Numbered from the stretch's first letter, positions 27,798-39,515 are shown. The stretch: 64,000 nucleotides of DNA from Salinilacustrithrix sp003476595 (GCA_963972525.1 CAXAUZ010000019.1:1-64000), one strand, 5' to 3'. Numbers and translations are program-made. Notes: generated by a model not told the origin, from the sequence alone.

Positions 27798-30737
27798 CTA
27801 CGCGTCGGCCGGCGCCGCGGTGTCGACCCGCTCGCCGGGCTGGCCCGGTGCCAGGTCGGCGAGGAACGGGTCCGGCTCGGGCCGGGCGCGGGGCGCGCTG
27901 GTGCCGTCGGCCGGTCGCAGGTCGCGCACGGGGACGCGTGGGCGGCGGGCGAGGGCGACCAGGCCGGCGATGCCGAGGAGGGTGAGCGCGACGGCGAGCA
28001 GGTCGATGCCCGTGCGGCCGTAGGTGAGGCGCACCTCGGTGTCGGTCGGCACGACGACCATCAGGTTCGGCGCGACCCGGTAGGGGCCGTCGGCGCCGGC
28101 GGCATCCCAGTTGGGGAAGTACGAGGCCTTCACCAGCACGGGGCTGCCGGGGCGGTCGACGCGGAACGAGATCGAGGTGTCGCCCACCGCCACGTCGGAG
28201 ACCACCGCCGGCGTCAGCGCCCTGGCCTCGGGGGTGGCGCCGGGGTCGACCCGCTGCCACTCGGCCGGGCCGTCCGCCGCCAGGGCCACGTCCCACCGGG
28301 ACGGGTCCTGGAACCACTCGAGCGCGGCGCCCGGGCAGGGCTCCTCGCCCTCCTTGCAGCCGAGCCACTCGTCCTGGGCCTCCGATGCCGTGGTGACCAC
28401 CGGTTCGTGGGCGAGGGGCTCGACGAGCGAGGCGCCGCCGGCGACCTCGTACACGAGCCACGGCCCGTCCGCGGCCACCTCGGTCAGGTCGGGGTGGCCG
28501 GCGGCCGCCGCCTTCGCCTCCGGGCTGCGGGCGAGGTAGTAGCGCACCCCCATCAGCTGGAGGTGCTCGACGCCGGCATCGATGTCGAGCTCCCGGTACG
28601 GCATGTCGCGCTGGGCCCGGCTCGGCGCCTGGGACAGCTCGGACTGCATGAGGAAGTGGAACGGCGTGGTGGACGAGGCCTCGAAGTACAGCCCCTCCAT
28701 GGAGCCGATGCAGCCGTCGGTCCAGTGCGGCAGGAGCATGAGGGCCATCGGGGTGCCGTAGTCGTTCAGGTCGGAGCTGTACTCCCACAGCGAGCGTCCG
28801 CAGCCGTTGGTCTCCCCCACCTCGGCCATGGTCGAGACGATCCCCTGGTACTCGGGGTAGGCCTCCTTGCGCTCGTAGCCGCTGTAGTTCCACCGGGCCC
28901 AGTCGGTGACGAAGTTCCGACCGGTCACGTCGATGCCGAGCGCGTCGGGCACCCGCAGGGAGAACAGGCCCGGCACGCCGACCGACCGGACCAGCCGGTA
29001 GGAGCCGTCCGCGTTGGTGGCACCGCCGGGTGCGTTGCGGAGCTGGCCGGCCAGGAACCCGCCGAGCAGCAGCAGCGCCAGCGGCGCGGCGGCGACCGTC
29101 ACCCACCGCCGCGGCCGGCGCGGGTCCGGGGCCAGCACCTGGGCCAGCGCCCGCGCGATCTCCCCGACGCCGACGGCGGCCAGCCAGTAGACGACGAGGT
29201 ACCAGAACGGCAGGAGGCGGGCGTTCCACAGCCGACCCTGGGGCAGGAACACGAACGCGAGGGCGAGTCCCAGGCCCGCGACCACGAGCGCGACGCCGAT
29301 GCGGCTGCGGAAGGCCACCGAGAGCACGGCGCCGACGAGCGCGAGGGCCGCGAAGAGACGGAGGTCGCCGGGGACGAGCTCGGGCCACACCTGGTCCGAG
29401 AACCACGACCACAGGCCGGTGCCGTCCCGGTGGACCGCGATCTTCTCCCAGCCCATGTCGTTGACGTAGGTGCGGCGCCAGAAGAACGGCAGCACCCACC
29501 AGGCGGCCAGGAGGGCGGCCACCACGCCGGCGCTGAGCAGCCACCACAGCCGGCCGATGGCGAGCGGACGGCGCCCGGTGTCGGGGCCAGCACCGGGGTC
29601 GGCGGGCTCGGCTCCCTCCCGGGTGAGCAGGACGAGGGCGACGATGACGAGCAGCACGACCGTGACGGCCACCGTCGGCCCCGTGCCCGCCAGACCGGTC
29701 CCGAGCGCAGCCGCGCCGCCCAGCACGACGACCGCGGCGGCGGTCGCGCCGACGAGGACGGTGCGGCGGGCCGGTGCACCCTCCCCCGCGGGCTCCGCGA
29801 CGAGGTGCACGACCAGCAGCACGAGGGTCATCCCGAGGGCGAAGAACGCGGGGATGAGGTGGCAGAGGCCGACCAGCGCGAGCAGCGTCGCCGCCGTGCC
29901 CCGGTGGGTGCCGGTGCGCAGGCCGTGGACCACCACGCCCAGGTAGACGATGGCCAGCGCCAGGCTGATCGAGAACGCGAACTCGCCGGCCATGGTCGAC
30001 GCGATGTTGCCGCCGTAGATGGTGAAGGACTTGTCGAACAGGAAGGCGAGCGTGGTGACCGAGAGCAGGGCCGGCGTCGGGTGCGGGAACCGGGCCAGCC
30101 GGCCGAACGCGTAGGCGGCCACCGGCATGGCCACGACGCCCGCCACCGACACCAGCTTGAACGCGGGCCCGTAGGGCACGGCGACGCCGAGGACCACGAC
30201 CAGCGCAGCAGCGACGGCCAGCGGCACCCGTCGGGGGTGCCGCCCGTAGCGACCGGCCACCACCGCGGCGGCCACGCCGGCGACGATGAGCACGAGGTCG
30301 AAGGTCGGGCCGAAGCCGCCCCAGAGGCCCGCGAGGAGCGCCACCAGGGCGAGCCCGGCGGTGACGGCCAGCTCCGTGCGGTCGCGGACCCACCGGCCCG
30401 CCGCCCGACCGGCGATCAGCAGGGACGCCGCGGCCGGGAGGATGGCGAGCGCCCCGCCGAGGCCGGCGTTGAGGGCCACCATCCCGAGGAACGGGACGAC
30501 CATGTAGAACTGGAAGACGGGGAAGCCGGCGTACCAGTCGGGGGTCCAGCCGGCGAGGCGCAGGTCCGGCAGGAGGTGGTCCCGCAGGTAGGCGAAGGCC
30601 CAGACGTGGGCCCCCATGTCCCCGCCGGCCGGGGTGGTCTCGGCCAGGAGCAGGTCCGGGTGGAGCTGCCAGAACACGAACAGGGCGCTGGCCGCGACGA
30701 CCAGGGCGTCGATCGTTCGGCGGGCGACCGGGCTCAT
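27798..30737 (-). CDS. Large polytopic membrane protein, PTPS-related/YfhO-like, putative GT-C enzyme
   Basis: A 979-residue protein with some 14-16 membrane helices, a large outside domain (about 590-900) and a final helix near residue 930. The N-terminal loop motif GGDMGAHVW resembles the GD..H pattern of the 6-pyruvoyl-tetrahydropterin-synthase-related membrane family, which is grouped with GT-C transferases. Function is unknown. It is probably paired with the GtrA-GT2 protein encoded immediately downstream, which would supply the lipid-linked sugar. ATG 30737 was chosen; GTG 30785, overlapping the upstream stop, would add 16 residues. GGAGG lies 13 nt before the ATG, somewhat far. Confidence 0.78.
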   Translation of the reverse strand: MSPVARRTIDALVVAASALFVFWQLHPDLLLAETTPAGGDMGAHVWAFAYLRDHLLPDLRLAGWTPDWYAGFPVFQFYMVVPFLGMVALNAGLGGALAILPAAASLLIAGRAAGRWVRDRTELAVTAGLALVALLAGLWGGFGPTFDLVLIVAGVAAAVVAGRYGRHPRRVPLAVAAALVVVLGVAVPYGPAFKLVSVAGVVAMPVAAYAFGRLARFPHPTPALLSVTTLAFLFDKSFTIYGGNIASTMAGEFAFSISLALAIVYLGVVVHGLRTGTHRGTAATLLALVGLCHLIPAFFALGMTLVLLVVHLVAEPAGEGAPARRTVLVGATAAAVVVLGGAAALGTGLAGTGPTVAVTVVLLVIVALVLLTREGAEPADPGAGPDTGRRPLAIGRLWWLLSAGVVAALLAAWWVLPFFWRRTYVNDMGWEKIAVHRDGTGLWSWFSDQVWPELVPGDLRLFAALALVGAVLSVAFRSRIGVALVVAGLGLALAFVFLPQGRLWNARLLPFWYLVVYWLAAVGVGEIARALAQVLAPDPRRPRRWVTVAAAPLALLLLGGFLAGQLRNAPGGATNADGSYRLVRSVGVPGLFSLRVPDALGIDVTGRNFVTDWARWNYSGYERKEAYPEYQGIVSTMAEVGETNGCGRSLWEYSSDLNDYGTPMALMLLPHWTDGCIGSMEGLYFEASSTTPFHFLMQSELSQAPSRAQRDMPYRELDIDAGVEHLQLMGVRYYLARSPEAKAAAAGHPDLTEVAADGPWLVYEVAGGASLVEPLAHEPVVTTASEAQDEWLGCKEGEEPCPGAALEWFQDPSRWDVALAADGPAEWQRVDPGATPEARALTPAVVSDVAVGDTSISFRVDRPGSPVLVKASYFPNWDAAGADGPYRVAPNLMVVVPTDTEVRLTYGRTGIDLLAVALTLLGIAGLVALARRPRVPVRDLRPADGTSAPRARPEPDPFLADLAPGQPGERVDTAAPADA

Positions 30738-30777
30738 CGGCGAGACATCCTCCCACCCCGGTCCCGGATCGGACCGA

Positions 30778-31488
30778 TCACCCACCGGCGACGAGCGCGA
30801 CGACCGTGGTCGCGTTGAAGCCGACGTGGGCCCAGATGCTGGGACCGAGCCGGCCGGTGCGGTGGGCCAGCACCGACAGCACGAGACCGAACGCGGCCAG
30901 GGCCGGCAGCTGCAGCGCCTGGAAGTGGCTGATCCCGAACAGCACCGACGTGATGAGCATCGCCGGCCAGATCGGCAGGTGGCGGGCCAGTGTCCGCTGG
31001 AGCATCCCCCGGAAGAAGACCTCCTCGGCCAGGGGTGCGGCGACGACCACGACCAGCACGAGCACCAGCACGCCCGGGCCCTGGGCCTTGTCCGTGAGCT
31101 CGCGAGCCGGCGCCTCGAGCGCCTCCTGGTCGGTGTCGGTGAAGATGAAGATGGGCAGCGTCACCAGCGGCACGAGCACGAGCTGGCAGGCCACGCCGAT
31201 CGCGAGGCCGACGGGCGCGTCCCGCAGGGTGGTCCACAGCCCGAGGTCGCGCACGGGCCCGTTGCCCCGCAGCCGGGTGGCGAGCAGCGGCACGCCGAGC
31301 AGGCCCAGCCACAGGGGCACCTGGAGGAGGGCGACCTCGCCGATGGTCAGGGCATCGGTTCCGAGCTCGTCCATGGGGATGCCCTGGGCGGCCGCGAACA
31401 GGGCGAAGCCGAGCGCGGAGGCGAGCTGGGCCACGACGAAGGCGACCGCCAGGTCGACCGCGCCCCAGCGGGGGGCCGTCTCGGTCAC
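30778..31488 (-). CDS. CPBP-family intramembrane metalloprotease
   Basis: A 236-residue polytopic protein of the CPBP (CAAX protease/bacteriocin-processing) family. The three catalytic motifs are readable: EEVFFRG, with the Glu-Glu pair and Arg; FGISHF, with the metal His; and the C-terminal HVGFN. It has about six to seven membrane helices. Bacterial members cleave or regulate membrane substrates, few of them identified. The GTG start, with AAGG nearby, lies 7 bp after the DUF3499 stop, so the DUF3499-protease pair is an operon that continues into the large membrane gene. Confidence 0.9.
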   Translation of the reverse strand: MTETAPRWGAVDLAVAFVVAQLASALGFALFAAAQGIPMDELGTDALTIGEVALLQVPLWLGLLGVPLLATRLRGNGPVRDLGLWTTLRDAPVGLAIGVACQLVLVPLVTLPIFIFTDTDQEALEAPARELTDKAQGPGVLVLVLVVVVAAPLAEEVFFRGMLQRTLARHLPIWPAMLITSVLFGISHFQALQLPALAAFGLVLSVLAHRTGRLGPSIWAHVGFNATTVVALVAGG

Positions 31489-31495
31489 TGGACCT

Positions 31496-31723
31496 TCAGG
31501 AGGCGAGCTGGCCGTGGAGGTCGACCACGTTGCCGATGCGCCGGTCGACGAGGGACCAGCCGTTGGGGACCGACAGCCGCTCGGTGTGCTCCACGCACAG
31601 GTCGTACTGCATCGGGTGCGACGGCGCGAGGTGGTCCACGGTCGCCACCCGGGACGCGTAGTCGTAGGTGAGGGTCGCGGCCGGGCTCCGCTGGCACGCA
31701 GGACGAGAGCAGCTGGCACTCAC
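31496..31723 (-). CDS. DUF3499-family small Cys-containing protein
   Basis: A 75-residue actinobacterial protein with an N-terminal CSRPAC pair and a later YDLCVEHTERL, a four-ligand Cys/His pattern that may bind zinc. The family is DUF3499 (Rv3258c in M. tuberculosis, next to manB), function unknown. It is too short for routine ORF cut-offs, but the GTG start lies 8 nt after a TACCCT -10 box, which supports expression as a leaderless mRNA. It is divergent from ftsH. Confidence 0.87.
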   Translation of the reverse strand: MSASCSRPACQRSPAATLTYDYASRVATVDHLAPSHPMQYDLCVEHTERLSVPNGWSLVDRRIGNVVDLHGQLAS

Positions 31724-31731
31724 GAGGCAGC

Positions 31732-31737
31732 AGGGTA
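31732..31737 (-). promoter_or_regulatory. -10 box (TACCCT) for the DUF3499 gene
   Basis: Minus-strand TACCCT ends 8 nt before GTG 31723. Confidence 0.5.
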
Positions 31738-31808
31738 GCGAGGGCCGGGTCGACCGCGGTGGACACCGGGCCGACGGGCCTGCACGTCCGACCGTCGGCC
31801 CCGACCCG

Positions 31809-31814
31809 TATCCT
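31809..31814 (+). promoter_or_regulatory. -10 box (TATCCT) for ftsH
   Basis: TATCCT ends 6 nt before the ftsH ATG. There is no Shine-Dalgarno. Confidence 0.55.
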
Positions 31815-31820
31815 GGGCCC

Positions 31821-33743
<1,923 letters not shown>

Positions 33744-33760
33744 GCATCTCCGGGTCGCCG

Positions 33761-33791
33761 GCCAGAACCGTTCTGGCAGCGGCCACGGAAC
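33761..33791. repeat. Intergenic palindromic element, copy 1
   Basis: GCCAGAAC-C-GTTCTGGC (33761-33777) runs into GTTCTGGCAGCGGCCACGGAAC (33770-33791). The 22-mer recurs at 53860-53881 with one mismatch. Both copies lie in a gap between convergent genes and may end transcription. Confidence 0.6.
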
Positions 33792-33801
33792 GGATCGCCC
33801 G

Positions 33802-34275
33802 TCAGGCGCCGTCCTCGTCGTGGACGTGTTCGTGGCTGCCGCAGCCGTCCGGCACGGACCCGGGATCGCGGAGCTCGGCCAGGGCCGCCCACAGGTCGGT
33901 CGCCGTGGCCGGGCCGAGGAAGCTCGCTCGCACGATGCCCTCGGCGTCGGCGACCACGGTGGTCGGCACCCCGTCGATCCGGTAGCGGTCGTGCAGCTCC
34001 CGGTGGGCCGAGACCTCCACCTCCTGCACGGCGACGGCGTCGGACTCGAGCACCCGCACCTTGTCCCACACGCCGGCGCAGGTGTCGCACGTGGCGGAGG
34101 TGAAGACCACCACCAGCCACTCGGCACCGGGGCGGGTGAAGTCGGGGCGGTGGAGCTGGCCGGGCACGTTGTAGCCCGTGCGTACCGGCGCGGCGGCCGG
34201 CTGGCGGCGCTGCACCACCAGCGCGATCACCACCGCGACCACGGCGACCACGGCGACGATGACGAGGCGCTCCAT
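33802..34275 (-). CDS. Membrane-anchored thioredoxin-like protein
   Basis: A 157-residue protein with one N-terminal membrane helix (about 4-22) and a thioredoxin-like domain outside the cell. The redox motif is CDTC in VVFTSATCDTCAGVW. The cis-Pro region is GVPTTVV. The His-rich tail (SHEHVHDED) is unusual and might bind metal. It probably keeps thiols of exported proteins in the right state. The ATG overlaps the stop of the DUF5719 gene by one base, so they are co-translated. No dsbD/ccdA-like partner lies within the window. Confidence 0.87.
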   Translation of the reverse strand: MERLVIVAVVAVVAVVIALVVQRRQPAAAPVRTGYNVPGQLHRPDFTRPGAEWLVVVFTSATCDTCAGVWDKVRVLESDAVAVQEVEVSAHRELHDRYRIDGVPTTVVADAEGIVRASFLGPATATDLWAALAELRDPGSVPDGCGSHEHVHDEDGA

Positions 34276-36059
34276 CAGCCCTCCCCGTCCTCCGCGTCCT
34301 CGGCCGGGACCTCGGACTCGTCATCGGGATCGACGACGATGGTCTCGTCGGGCGCCGGCAGCTCCACGTCGTCGGGGGCGACGGGGATCCCCTCGTCGTC
34401 CTCGGTCGGAGCGTCCTCGAGGTCGTCGCCGAGATCGACCTCCACGCCGAGGTCCACGGGATCGGCCGGGACCCGGACGCCGTCGGGTGACGGCACGCCG
34501 ACGGCCAGGGCGATGCCGCGCTGGTCCTCGCCCAGCTGGGCCAGGATGCGCTCGACGACGACGGGCTCGGTCGCCCGCACGACCACGGCGAGGTCGTCCC
34601 GGTTGGCGATCTTGGGGGTGAGGTCCACGTTCAGCCGCTCGCCGGCCTCGACGACGACGCCCTGCAGATCGGCGACGGGCAGCTCCTGGCCGCCCACGAC
34701 CGCGACGACGTCCACCTCGGTGAGCACCTGGGGGTCCAGGTTCACGATGGTGATGGACTCGGCGCTGGGCTCCTCGGTGCTGCCGGCGGCGAAGGTCCAC
34801 TCGGTGGCCTCCACCGGCGACCCGGTGGTGACCGACAGGCCACGGCGGCCCGAGGTGCGCAGGGACGACAGCACGCGCTCGGCCACCACCGGCACGTCGT
34901 TGGCGGAGCGCACCACGGCGGAGTGCGGGACACCGACAGGCAGTCGCCCGTCCTCGTTCATGTCCACGGTGGCGTGGGACCCGGGGGCGATGCTCAGCTC
35001 GACCGGCGCCGGGATGCCGTTCTCCTCGGGACGGTCGACGCGCAGGTCGATCTCCACCTCGGCCAGCTCGTCGGTCGGGTTGTAGACGACGAAGCGCTCC
35101 CGGAAGTCCTCGGAGGCGATGCCGTCGGGGAAGATCCAGGTCCGCTGCGGCTCGGTCACGCCGAGCTGGACGGTGAGGCCACGATCGCCGCCATCCTCGT
35201 TCACCCGCACGATGCGGTCGACGACGAGGCGGCCGGTGCGGGTCGTGAGCGACGCCGCCACCTCGTCGCGCCGGGTCACGTCGTCGCCGAGGTCGATGCC
35301 GATGGTGCTGCGCCCCGGCACCACGAAGCCACCGGCGAAGCGGCCCGGCTCCCGGACGGTGTCCTCGGTGGAGAAGACGCCCTCGACGATGGCGTCGTCG
35401 GGGAACGGGTTGAACAGCACGAGCAGCTCGCGGGCCTCACGGGCGGTGGTCCCCCAGGCGAAGTGCCACTCGTCGCTGGCACCGGTGGCGCACGGCTTGG
35501 CATCGATCCCGTGGATGCTGGACACCTCGTGCTCCACCACGAGGCCTCCGCCCACGGACTCCACGAGCGCGGAGGCGACCGGCGCCGTCACCAGGTCGGT
35601 CAGGGCCAGCCGGGCCCGGCTGCGGGGTCCGATCTCGATCCGACGCACCACCGGCTCGGCGCTGACGGAGGCCGGATCCGTGGCCGGCTCCTCCTCGACC
35701 TCCTCCTCGGGCTCCTCGGCAGCCGCGTCGGCCTCGGCGTCGGGGGCCAGCTCGTCGGCCTCCCCACCCGGGGCCGGGGCGGCCACGCTGCCGGGGAATG
35801 CGGTGACGTCGACGTCGAGCGCGCCGTCGGTGGTGTTCAGCATCGTGATGACGTGGTCGGCGAAAGCCTCCTCGTCGGCGGTGCCGCCGGCGCAGAACCA
35901 GGTGGAGGCCAGCGCCGTGGGCGACGGCGCCATCGGGAACTCGGAGGGGGTGACCGTGGCCGCCTCGACCGCGGTCTCGTCGGCGGCGTCGCGGTCCAGG
36001 ACCACCCCGGCCACGACGAACGCGATGAGCAGCACCAGCACGGGCAGGCGACGGTTCAC
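34275..36059 (-). CDS. DUF5719-family secreted/membrane-anchored protein
   Basis: A 594-residue acidic protein with one N-terminal membrane helix or signal (about 5-22) and a large outside part rich in beta repeats: FNPFPDDAIVEGVFST, VYNPTDELAEVEIDLRV and similar N-P/hydrophobic runs recur. The tail is very acidic. This pattern fits DUF5719, a family linked to actinobacterial glycosyltransferases; function unknown. Its GTG overlaps the stop of the giant GT2 protein upstream (GTGA), so it probably acts with it at the cell surface, possibly as a structural or export partner (inference). Confidence 0.8.
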   Translation of the reverse strand: MNRRLPVLVLLIAFVVAGVVLDRDAADETAVEAATVTPSEFPMAPSPTALASTWFCAGGTADEEAFADHVITMLNTTDGALDVDVTAFPGSVAAPAPGGEADELAPDAEADAAAEEPEEEVEEEPATDPASVSAEPVVRRIEIGPRSRARLALTDLVTAPVASALVESVGGGLVVEHEVSSIHGIDAKPCATGASDEWHFAWGTTAREARELLVLFNPFPDDAIVEGVFSTEDTVREPGRFAGGFVVPGRSTIGIDLGDDVTRRDEVAASLTTRTGRLVVDRIVRVNEDGGDRGLTVQLGVTEPQRTWIFPDGIASEDFRERFVVYNPTDELAEVEIDLRVDRPEENGIPAPVELSIAPGSHATVDMNEDGRLPVGVPHSAVVRSANDVPVVAERVLSSLRTSGRRGLSVTTGSPVEATEWTFAAGSTEEPSAESITIVNLDPQVLTEVDVVAVVGGQELPVADLQGVVVEAGERLNVDLTPKIANRDDLAVVVRATEPVVVERILAQLGEDQRGIALAVGVPSPDGVRVPADPVDLGVEVDLGDDLEDAPTEDDEGIPVAPDDVELPAPDETIVVDPDDESEVPAEDAEDGEG

Positions 36060-39000
36060 GGTCGGTCCTCCTCGTCTGGGTCGGGGGCGGGGGCCGGAGC
36101 GGGTTCGGGTTCCGATTCCGGGGCGGGTTCCGGTTCGAGCTCGTCGAGCAGGGCCGGCGTGGGATCAGCCGGCCACTCCTCGGCCGGTGCCAACCAGTCT
36201 GCGGGCTCGACGACGGGATCCGCGGTCGGGACCGGCGTGGCGGGAGTCACCGGTGTCGGGGGCGTCGCCACGACCGGGTCGCGGCGGCGCGTCCGTCGGG
36301 CGAAGCGGATGGCGACGAGCCAGAACAGGGCCTGGAACGCCAGCACGCCGTAGCGGACGGGGGCGGTGTCGTAGCGCAGGGTGGCGTCGCCGCTGGTGGC
36401 GGGCTCGAAGCCCTGGGCCCAACCGAACAGCTTCGTCTTCGGCGCCGGACGCCCCTCGACCAGCAGCTCCCAGCGATCCGATGCGGCCGAGGCGTGGTGG
36501 ATGCGGGCGCCGGCGGGAACGTCGCCGGCCCACGTGGTGGGACCGACCCGCTCCCCGAGCACGGGCTCGGCGCCGACCAGGTCCCCGGCCGTGACCTCGA
36601 ACGCGGTGCCGGATCCAGCGGTGGCCGGGATCATGGCCGGGGAGGGCAGCGCCGCGTCGTTGCGGTACACGGTGTAGGCCGGGTTGACCGGGACCGCCGC
36701 CAGGTCCAGCTGGTCGGCGAGGGTTCCGGTGACCTGGGCCGGCGCCGGTCGCTGGACGCCCCCGAGGGGCCGGGGGGCCGATGCGGTGGGCACGACCACG
36801 TAGCGGATGGCCATCGGGGCGAGGAGCCGGCCGAGCCGGCTCGTCTCCCCCCGGGCGGCGAGCGCCATGGCGTCCTCGATCAGCTGGGTCGGCCCGTCCT
36901 CGGAGCCGGGCCAGCCGTCGGTGATGCCCGGCAGGCCGTCGTCGCTGGTGGCGTAGACGACGTGGTCGGACGTGGGCTCGTCCCCATCGGGCAGGTCCAG
37001 GGCGTGGCCGGGCAGGGGGAGCACGTCGGGGTGCCCGATCCACAGCACCCGGAAGCCGGGCTCCTCCTCCTCGAGGAACCCGAAGGTGCTCTCGAGGTCG
37101 CCGCCGGGCAGGTACCAGCGGCCGTTGCCGGCATCGAGCATGGTGGGCACCGCCCCGATGACCAGGGCCACGCCGGCCACGATCGACGCGACCTGGCGCC
37201 AGCCGAAGTGGTACTGGCGCAGGTCGATCTCGAAGGCGACCACGCCGAGTCCGGCGGCGATCGCCATCGACGCTGCCGCCGGGGCCAACATCGTCTCGGC
37301 GGGCGGCAGGGCGAGGGGCAGGCGGTCCTCCCCACCGGCCCAGGTGAGCCCGATGAGCGCGAGGGCGACGGTCCAGGCCCGGACCGCCCAGTCGAAGCGC
37401 CAGCCCCGGCCGATCAGCAGCGGCAGGGTGGCGGCGATCGGGAACCCGAGGGCGAGGAGGCTGCCGCCGACCGGACCCACGTCGAAGCGGAACAGGGCGC
37501 CGAGCGTCGGGGTCTCGGCGACGCCGGCGTGGCCGACCACCTGCTCCCAGCGGGCGCCGGGCAGGACGAAGTCCAACATCCACGGCACGTGCAGCGCGAC
37601 GGCGACCACGAGGCCGCCGAGCCCGCCGGCCAGCAGGCGGGGCACCCCCCGAGGTGCGCCGGCGATCGCCGATCCGAGCGCGAGTGCGACGATCACGACC
37701 GCGACCACGGGCAGCACGGCGGGGTCGATGGCGGCGACCAGGGCCAGGAGCAGCCCGATCGAGGCGACGCGGCCGACGAGGTCGGGGCGGCGGACCCCGG
37801 GGCCGGCGTCGCCGTCGACGGGACCGAAGGGCGCCCATCCGGCGGCGCGGCCGAGCTGGCCGAGCAGCCAGGGCGTGGCGGCGTACACGGCCAGCGAACC
37901 CCAGCGGGCGTCGGCGACCGCGTCGTAGGCCACGGGGATCGCCCCGTAGACGACGAGGGCCACGGCCTGGGCCCGCGGCGACGCCGCCGGGCGGAGCAGG
38001 CGGTAGGCGCCGACGAGGCCGACGGCGATGGAGCCGAGCAGCAGCACCTGGCGGAGCGCGCCCATCGCGCCGAAGAAGACGGCTCCGGCGCCGGCCAGGA
38101 GCCCGAAGGCGGTGGGCGCCGGCGAGGACGAGCCGAGGCCGGTGGTGCGCCACCCGGACAGGAAGGCGTCGAACAGCTCGCCCGGGCCCTCGTCGAAGGG
38201 CAGGAAGCCCCCGACCGTGGCGATGGGGCGCTGGATCAAGTGCCGGCTCCCGAAGGCGACGATGACGATCGTGATCGCCCAGGCGACCACCGGCCAGCGC
38301 AGCTCGCCGGAGCGCACGCCGGTGACGAACCGCCGCCACGCGCCCTCCGCCCGGTCCGACGGGCTCGCACCCCGGGACGACGTGCCCCGCAGGAACGCGT
38401 TGAGGCGGGAGAAGCCGCGGACCTGGAAGCGGCGGATCTCGGCGTCGGGGACGCCACGGAAGCCCTCGACCTTCCGGTGCAGCGCCCGGATCTCCCCTCG
38501 GCGCCGCCAGTTCCACCGCCATGCGGCGACGACGTCCCGGGCCTGGCCCCGGCGGCCGGTGAGGAGGGAGTAGATGATCTCGAGCACGGCCACGAAGGCG
38601 GCCTGGGGCAGGACCCGCACCCGGTGCCAGCGGGAGTAGCAGACGAGCATCGTCCGCAGGCGGTGGCGGATGAGCCGCTGGCGGCGCAGGGAGGTGTCGG
38701 AGCGCTCCCCGAGCGCCTCGGCGTGGCCGATCACGGCGTCGGGCGCGACCACGACCCGGGCGCCGGCGACGTGGGCTCGCCAGCACAGGCTGAGGTCGTC
38801 GTTCAGCAGGTCGATGCTCTCGTCGAAGCCACCGATGGCCTCGAACAGGTCGGCGCGCACGAGGGTGCAGCCGCCGGGCACCACGAACACGTCCCGCACG
38901 GCGTCGTACTGCTCCTGGTCGAGCTCGCCGGGGTCGACCACGGTGGAGCGCTCCCCGGTCTTGTCGACCGATTCGCCGACCTGCAGCAGCCGGCGCCGGT

Positions 39001-39394
39001 CGTCGAGCTGCACGAGCTTGCCGCCGACGATGCCGGCGTTGGATCGCACCGCCTCGTCGACCAGCGTGCGGATGGCCCCGGGCTCGGGGGCGGCGTCGTC
39101 GTGGAGGAAGCAGAAGAAGGCGGCCCCGTCCACGATCTCCCGGACGTGGTTCGCCGAGGCGCCGAAGCCGCGGTTCTCCTCCAGCCGGCGCACGTAGGCG
39201 TTCGGGAGGGCGCGCGCGATCCGGGGGGTCGGGTCGGTGTCGCTCGCCGCATCGATGAACAGCACCGCCAGGTTGGAGTAGTCCTGGGCGGCGAGTGCGT
39301 CCACGGCTTGCTCGAGCCACGGCCCGGGATCCCGGGTCACCACGACGGCGACGACCGCAGGGGCCGCGGGGCGGCTCGGGGCGGGCGTCTCCAC
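36056..39394 (-). CDS. Giant GT2 glycosyltransferase with multi-membrane C-terminal region
   Basis: A 1112-residue protein. The N-terminal GT2 domain (about 15-260) has VVAVVVTRDPGPWL, RRLEENRGFGASAN, a HDDAAPEPGAI metal site and FDESIDLLNDDLSLCWR, similar to galactofuranosyl- and rhamnosyl-transferases. After it come 12-14 membrane helices (about 380-800), a large outside domain and a final helix near 1020, then a Pro/Glu-rich tail. Similar large proteins pair with DUF5719 in actinobacteria. It probably extends or exports an envelope polysaccharide. GTG 39394 is preferred because TACCCT lies 9 nt ahead; ATG 39466 would add 24 unconserved-looking residues. Confidence 0.85.
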   Translation of the reverse strand: METPAPSRPAAPAVVAVVVTRDPGPWLEQAVDALAAQDYSNLAVLFIDAASDTDPTPRIARALPNAYVRRLEENRGFGASANHVREIVDGAAFFCFLHDDAAPEPGAIRTLVDEAVRSNAGIVGGKLVQLDDRRRLLQVGESVDKTGERSTVVDPGELDQEQYDAVRDVFVVPGGCTLVRADLFEAIGGFDESIDLLNDDLSLCWRAHVAGARVVVAPDAVIGHAEALGERSDTSLRRQRLIRHRLRTMLVCYSRWHRVRVLPQAAFVAVLEIIYSLLTGRRGQARDVVAAWRWNWRRRGEIRALHRKVEGFRGVPDAEIRRFQVRGFSRLNAFLRGTSSRGASPSDRAEGAWRRFVTGVRSGELRWPVVAWAITIVIVAFGSRHLIQRPIATVGGFLPFDEGPGELFDAFLSGWRTTGLGSSSPAPTAFGLLAGAGAVFFGAMGALRQVLLLGSIAVGLVGAYRLLRPAASPRAQAVALVVYGAIPVAYDAVADARWGSLAVYAATPWLLGQLGRAAGWAPFGPVDGDAGPGVRRPDLVGRVASIGLLLALVAAIDPAVLPVVAVVIVALALGSAIAGAPRGVPRLLAGGLGGLVVAVALHVPWMLDFVLPGARWEQVVGHAGVAETPTLGALFRFDVGPVGGSLLALGFPIAATLPLLIGRGWRFDWAVRAWTVALALIGLTWAGGEDRLPLALPPAETMLAPAAASMAIAAGLGVVAFEIDLRQYHFGWRQVASIVAGVALVIGAVPTMLDAGNGRWYLPGGDLESTFGFLEEEEPGFRVLWIGHPDVLPLPGHALDLPDGDEPTSDHVVYATSDDGLPGITDGWPGSEDGPTQLIEDAMALAARGETSRLGRLLAPMAIRYVVVPTASAPRPLGGVQRPAPAQVTGTLADQLDLAAVPVNPAYTVYRNDAALPSPAMIPATAGSGTAFEVTAGDLVGAEPVLGERVGPTTWAGDVPAGARIHHASAASDRWELLVEGRPAPKTKLFGWAQGFEPATSGDATLRYDTAPVRYGVLAFQALFWLVAIRFARRTRRRDPVVATPPTPVTPATPVPTADPVVEPADWLAPAEEWPADPTPALLDELEPEPAPESEPEPAPAPAPDPDEEDRP

Positions 39395-39403
39395 GAGTGC
39401 GGC

Positions 39404-39409
39404 AGGGTA
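39404..39409 (-). promoter_or_regulatory. -10 box (TACCCT) for the giant GT2 gene
   Basis: Minus-strand TACCCT ends 9 nt before GTG 39394. Confidence 0.4.
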
Positions 39410-39479
39410 CCGGGCCGGGTCGCCCGGATCGCGAAGGTCGGCCGGTTCGACCCCACGAGGAGACATCCTTCACAAGTGC

Positions 39480-39508
39480 TTGCCACGCCTCGCAACTCTG
39501 CTTAGTCT
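39480..39508 (+). promoter_or_regulatory. Sigma-A-type promoter (TTGCCA-17-TAGTCT)
   Basis: The clearest promoter in the window: -35 TTGCCA (39480-39485), a 17-nt spacer and -10 TAGTCT (39503-39508), then 7 nt to the ATG at 39516. The transcript would start at or next to the start codon. Confidence 0.75.
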
Positions 39509-39515
39509 TTCAAGC

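Noticed and set aside
39395..39466. ATG 39466 as the start of the giant GT2 protein
   Set aside because: The extra 24 residues look unconserved and a -10 box lies between it and GTG 39394. Not excluded without transcript data.
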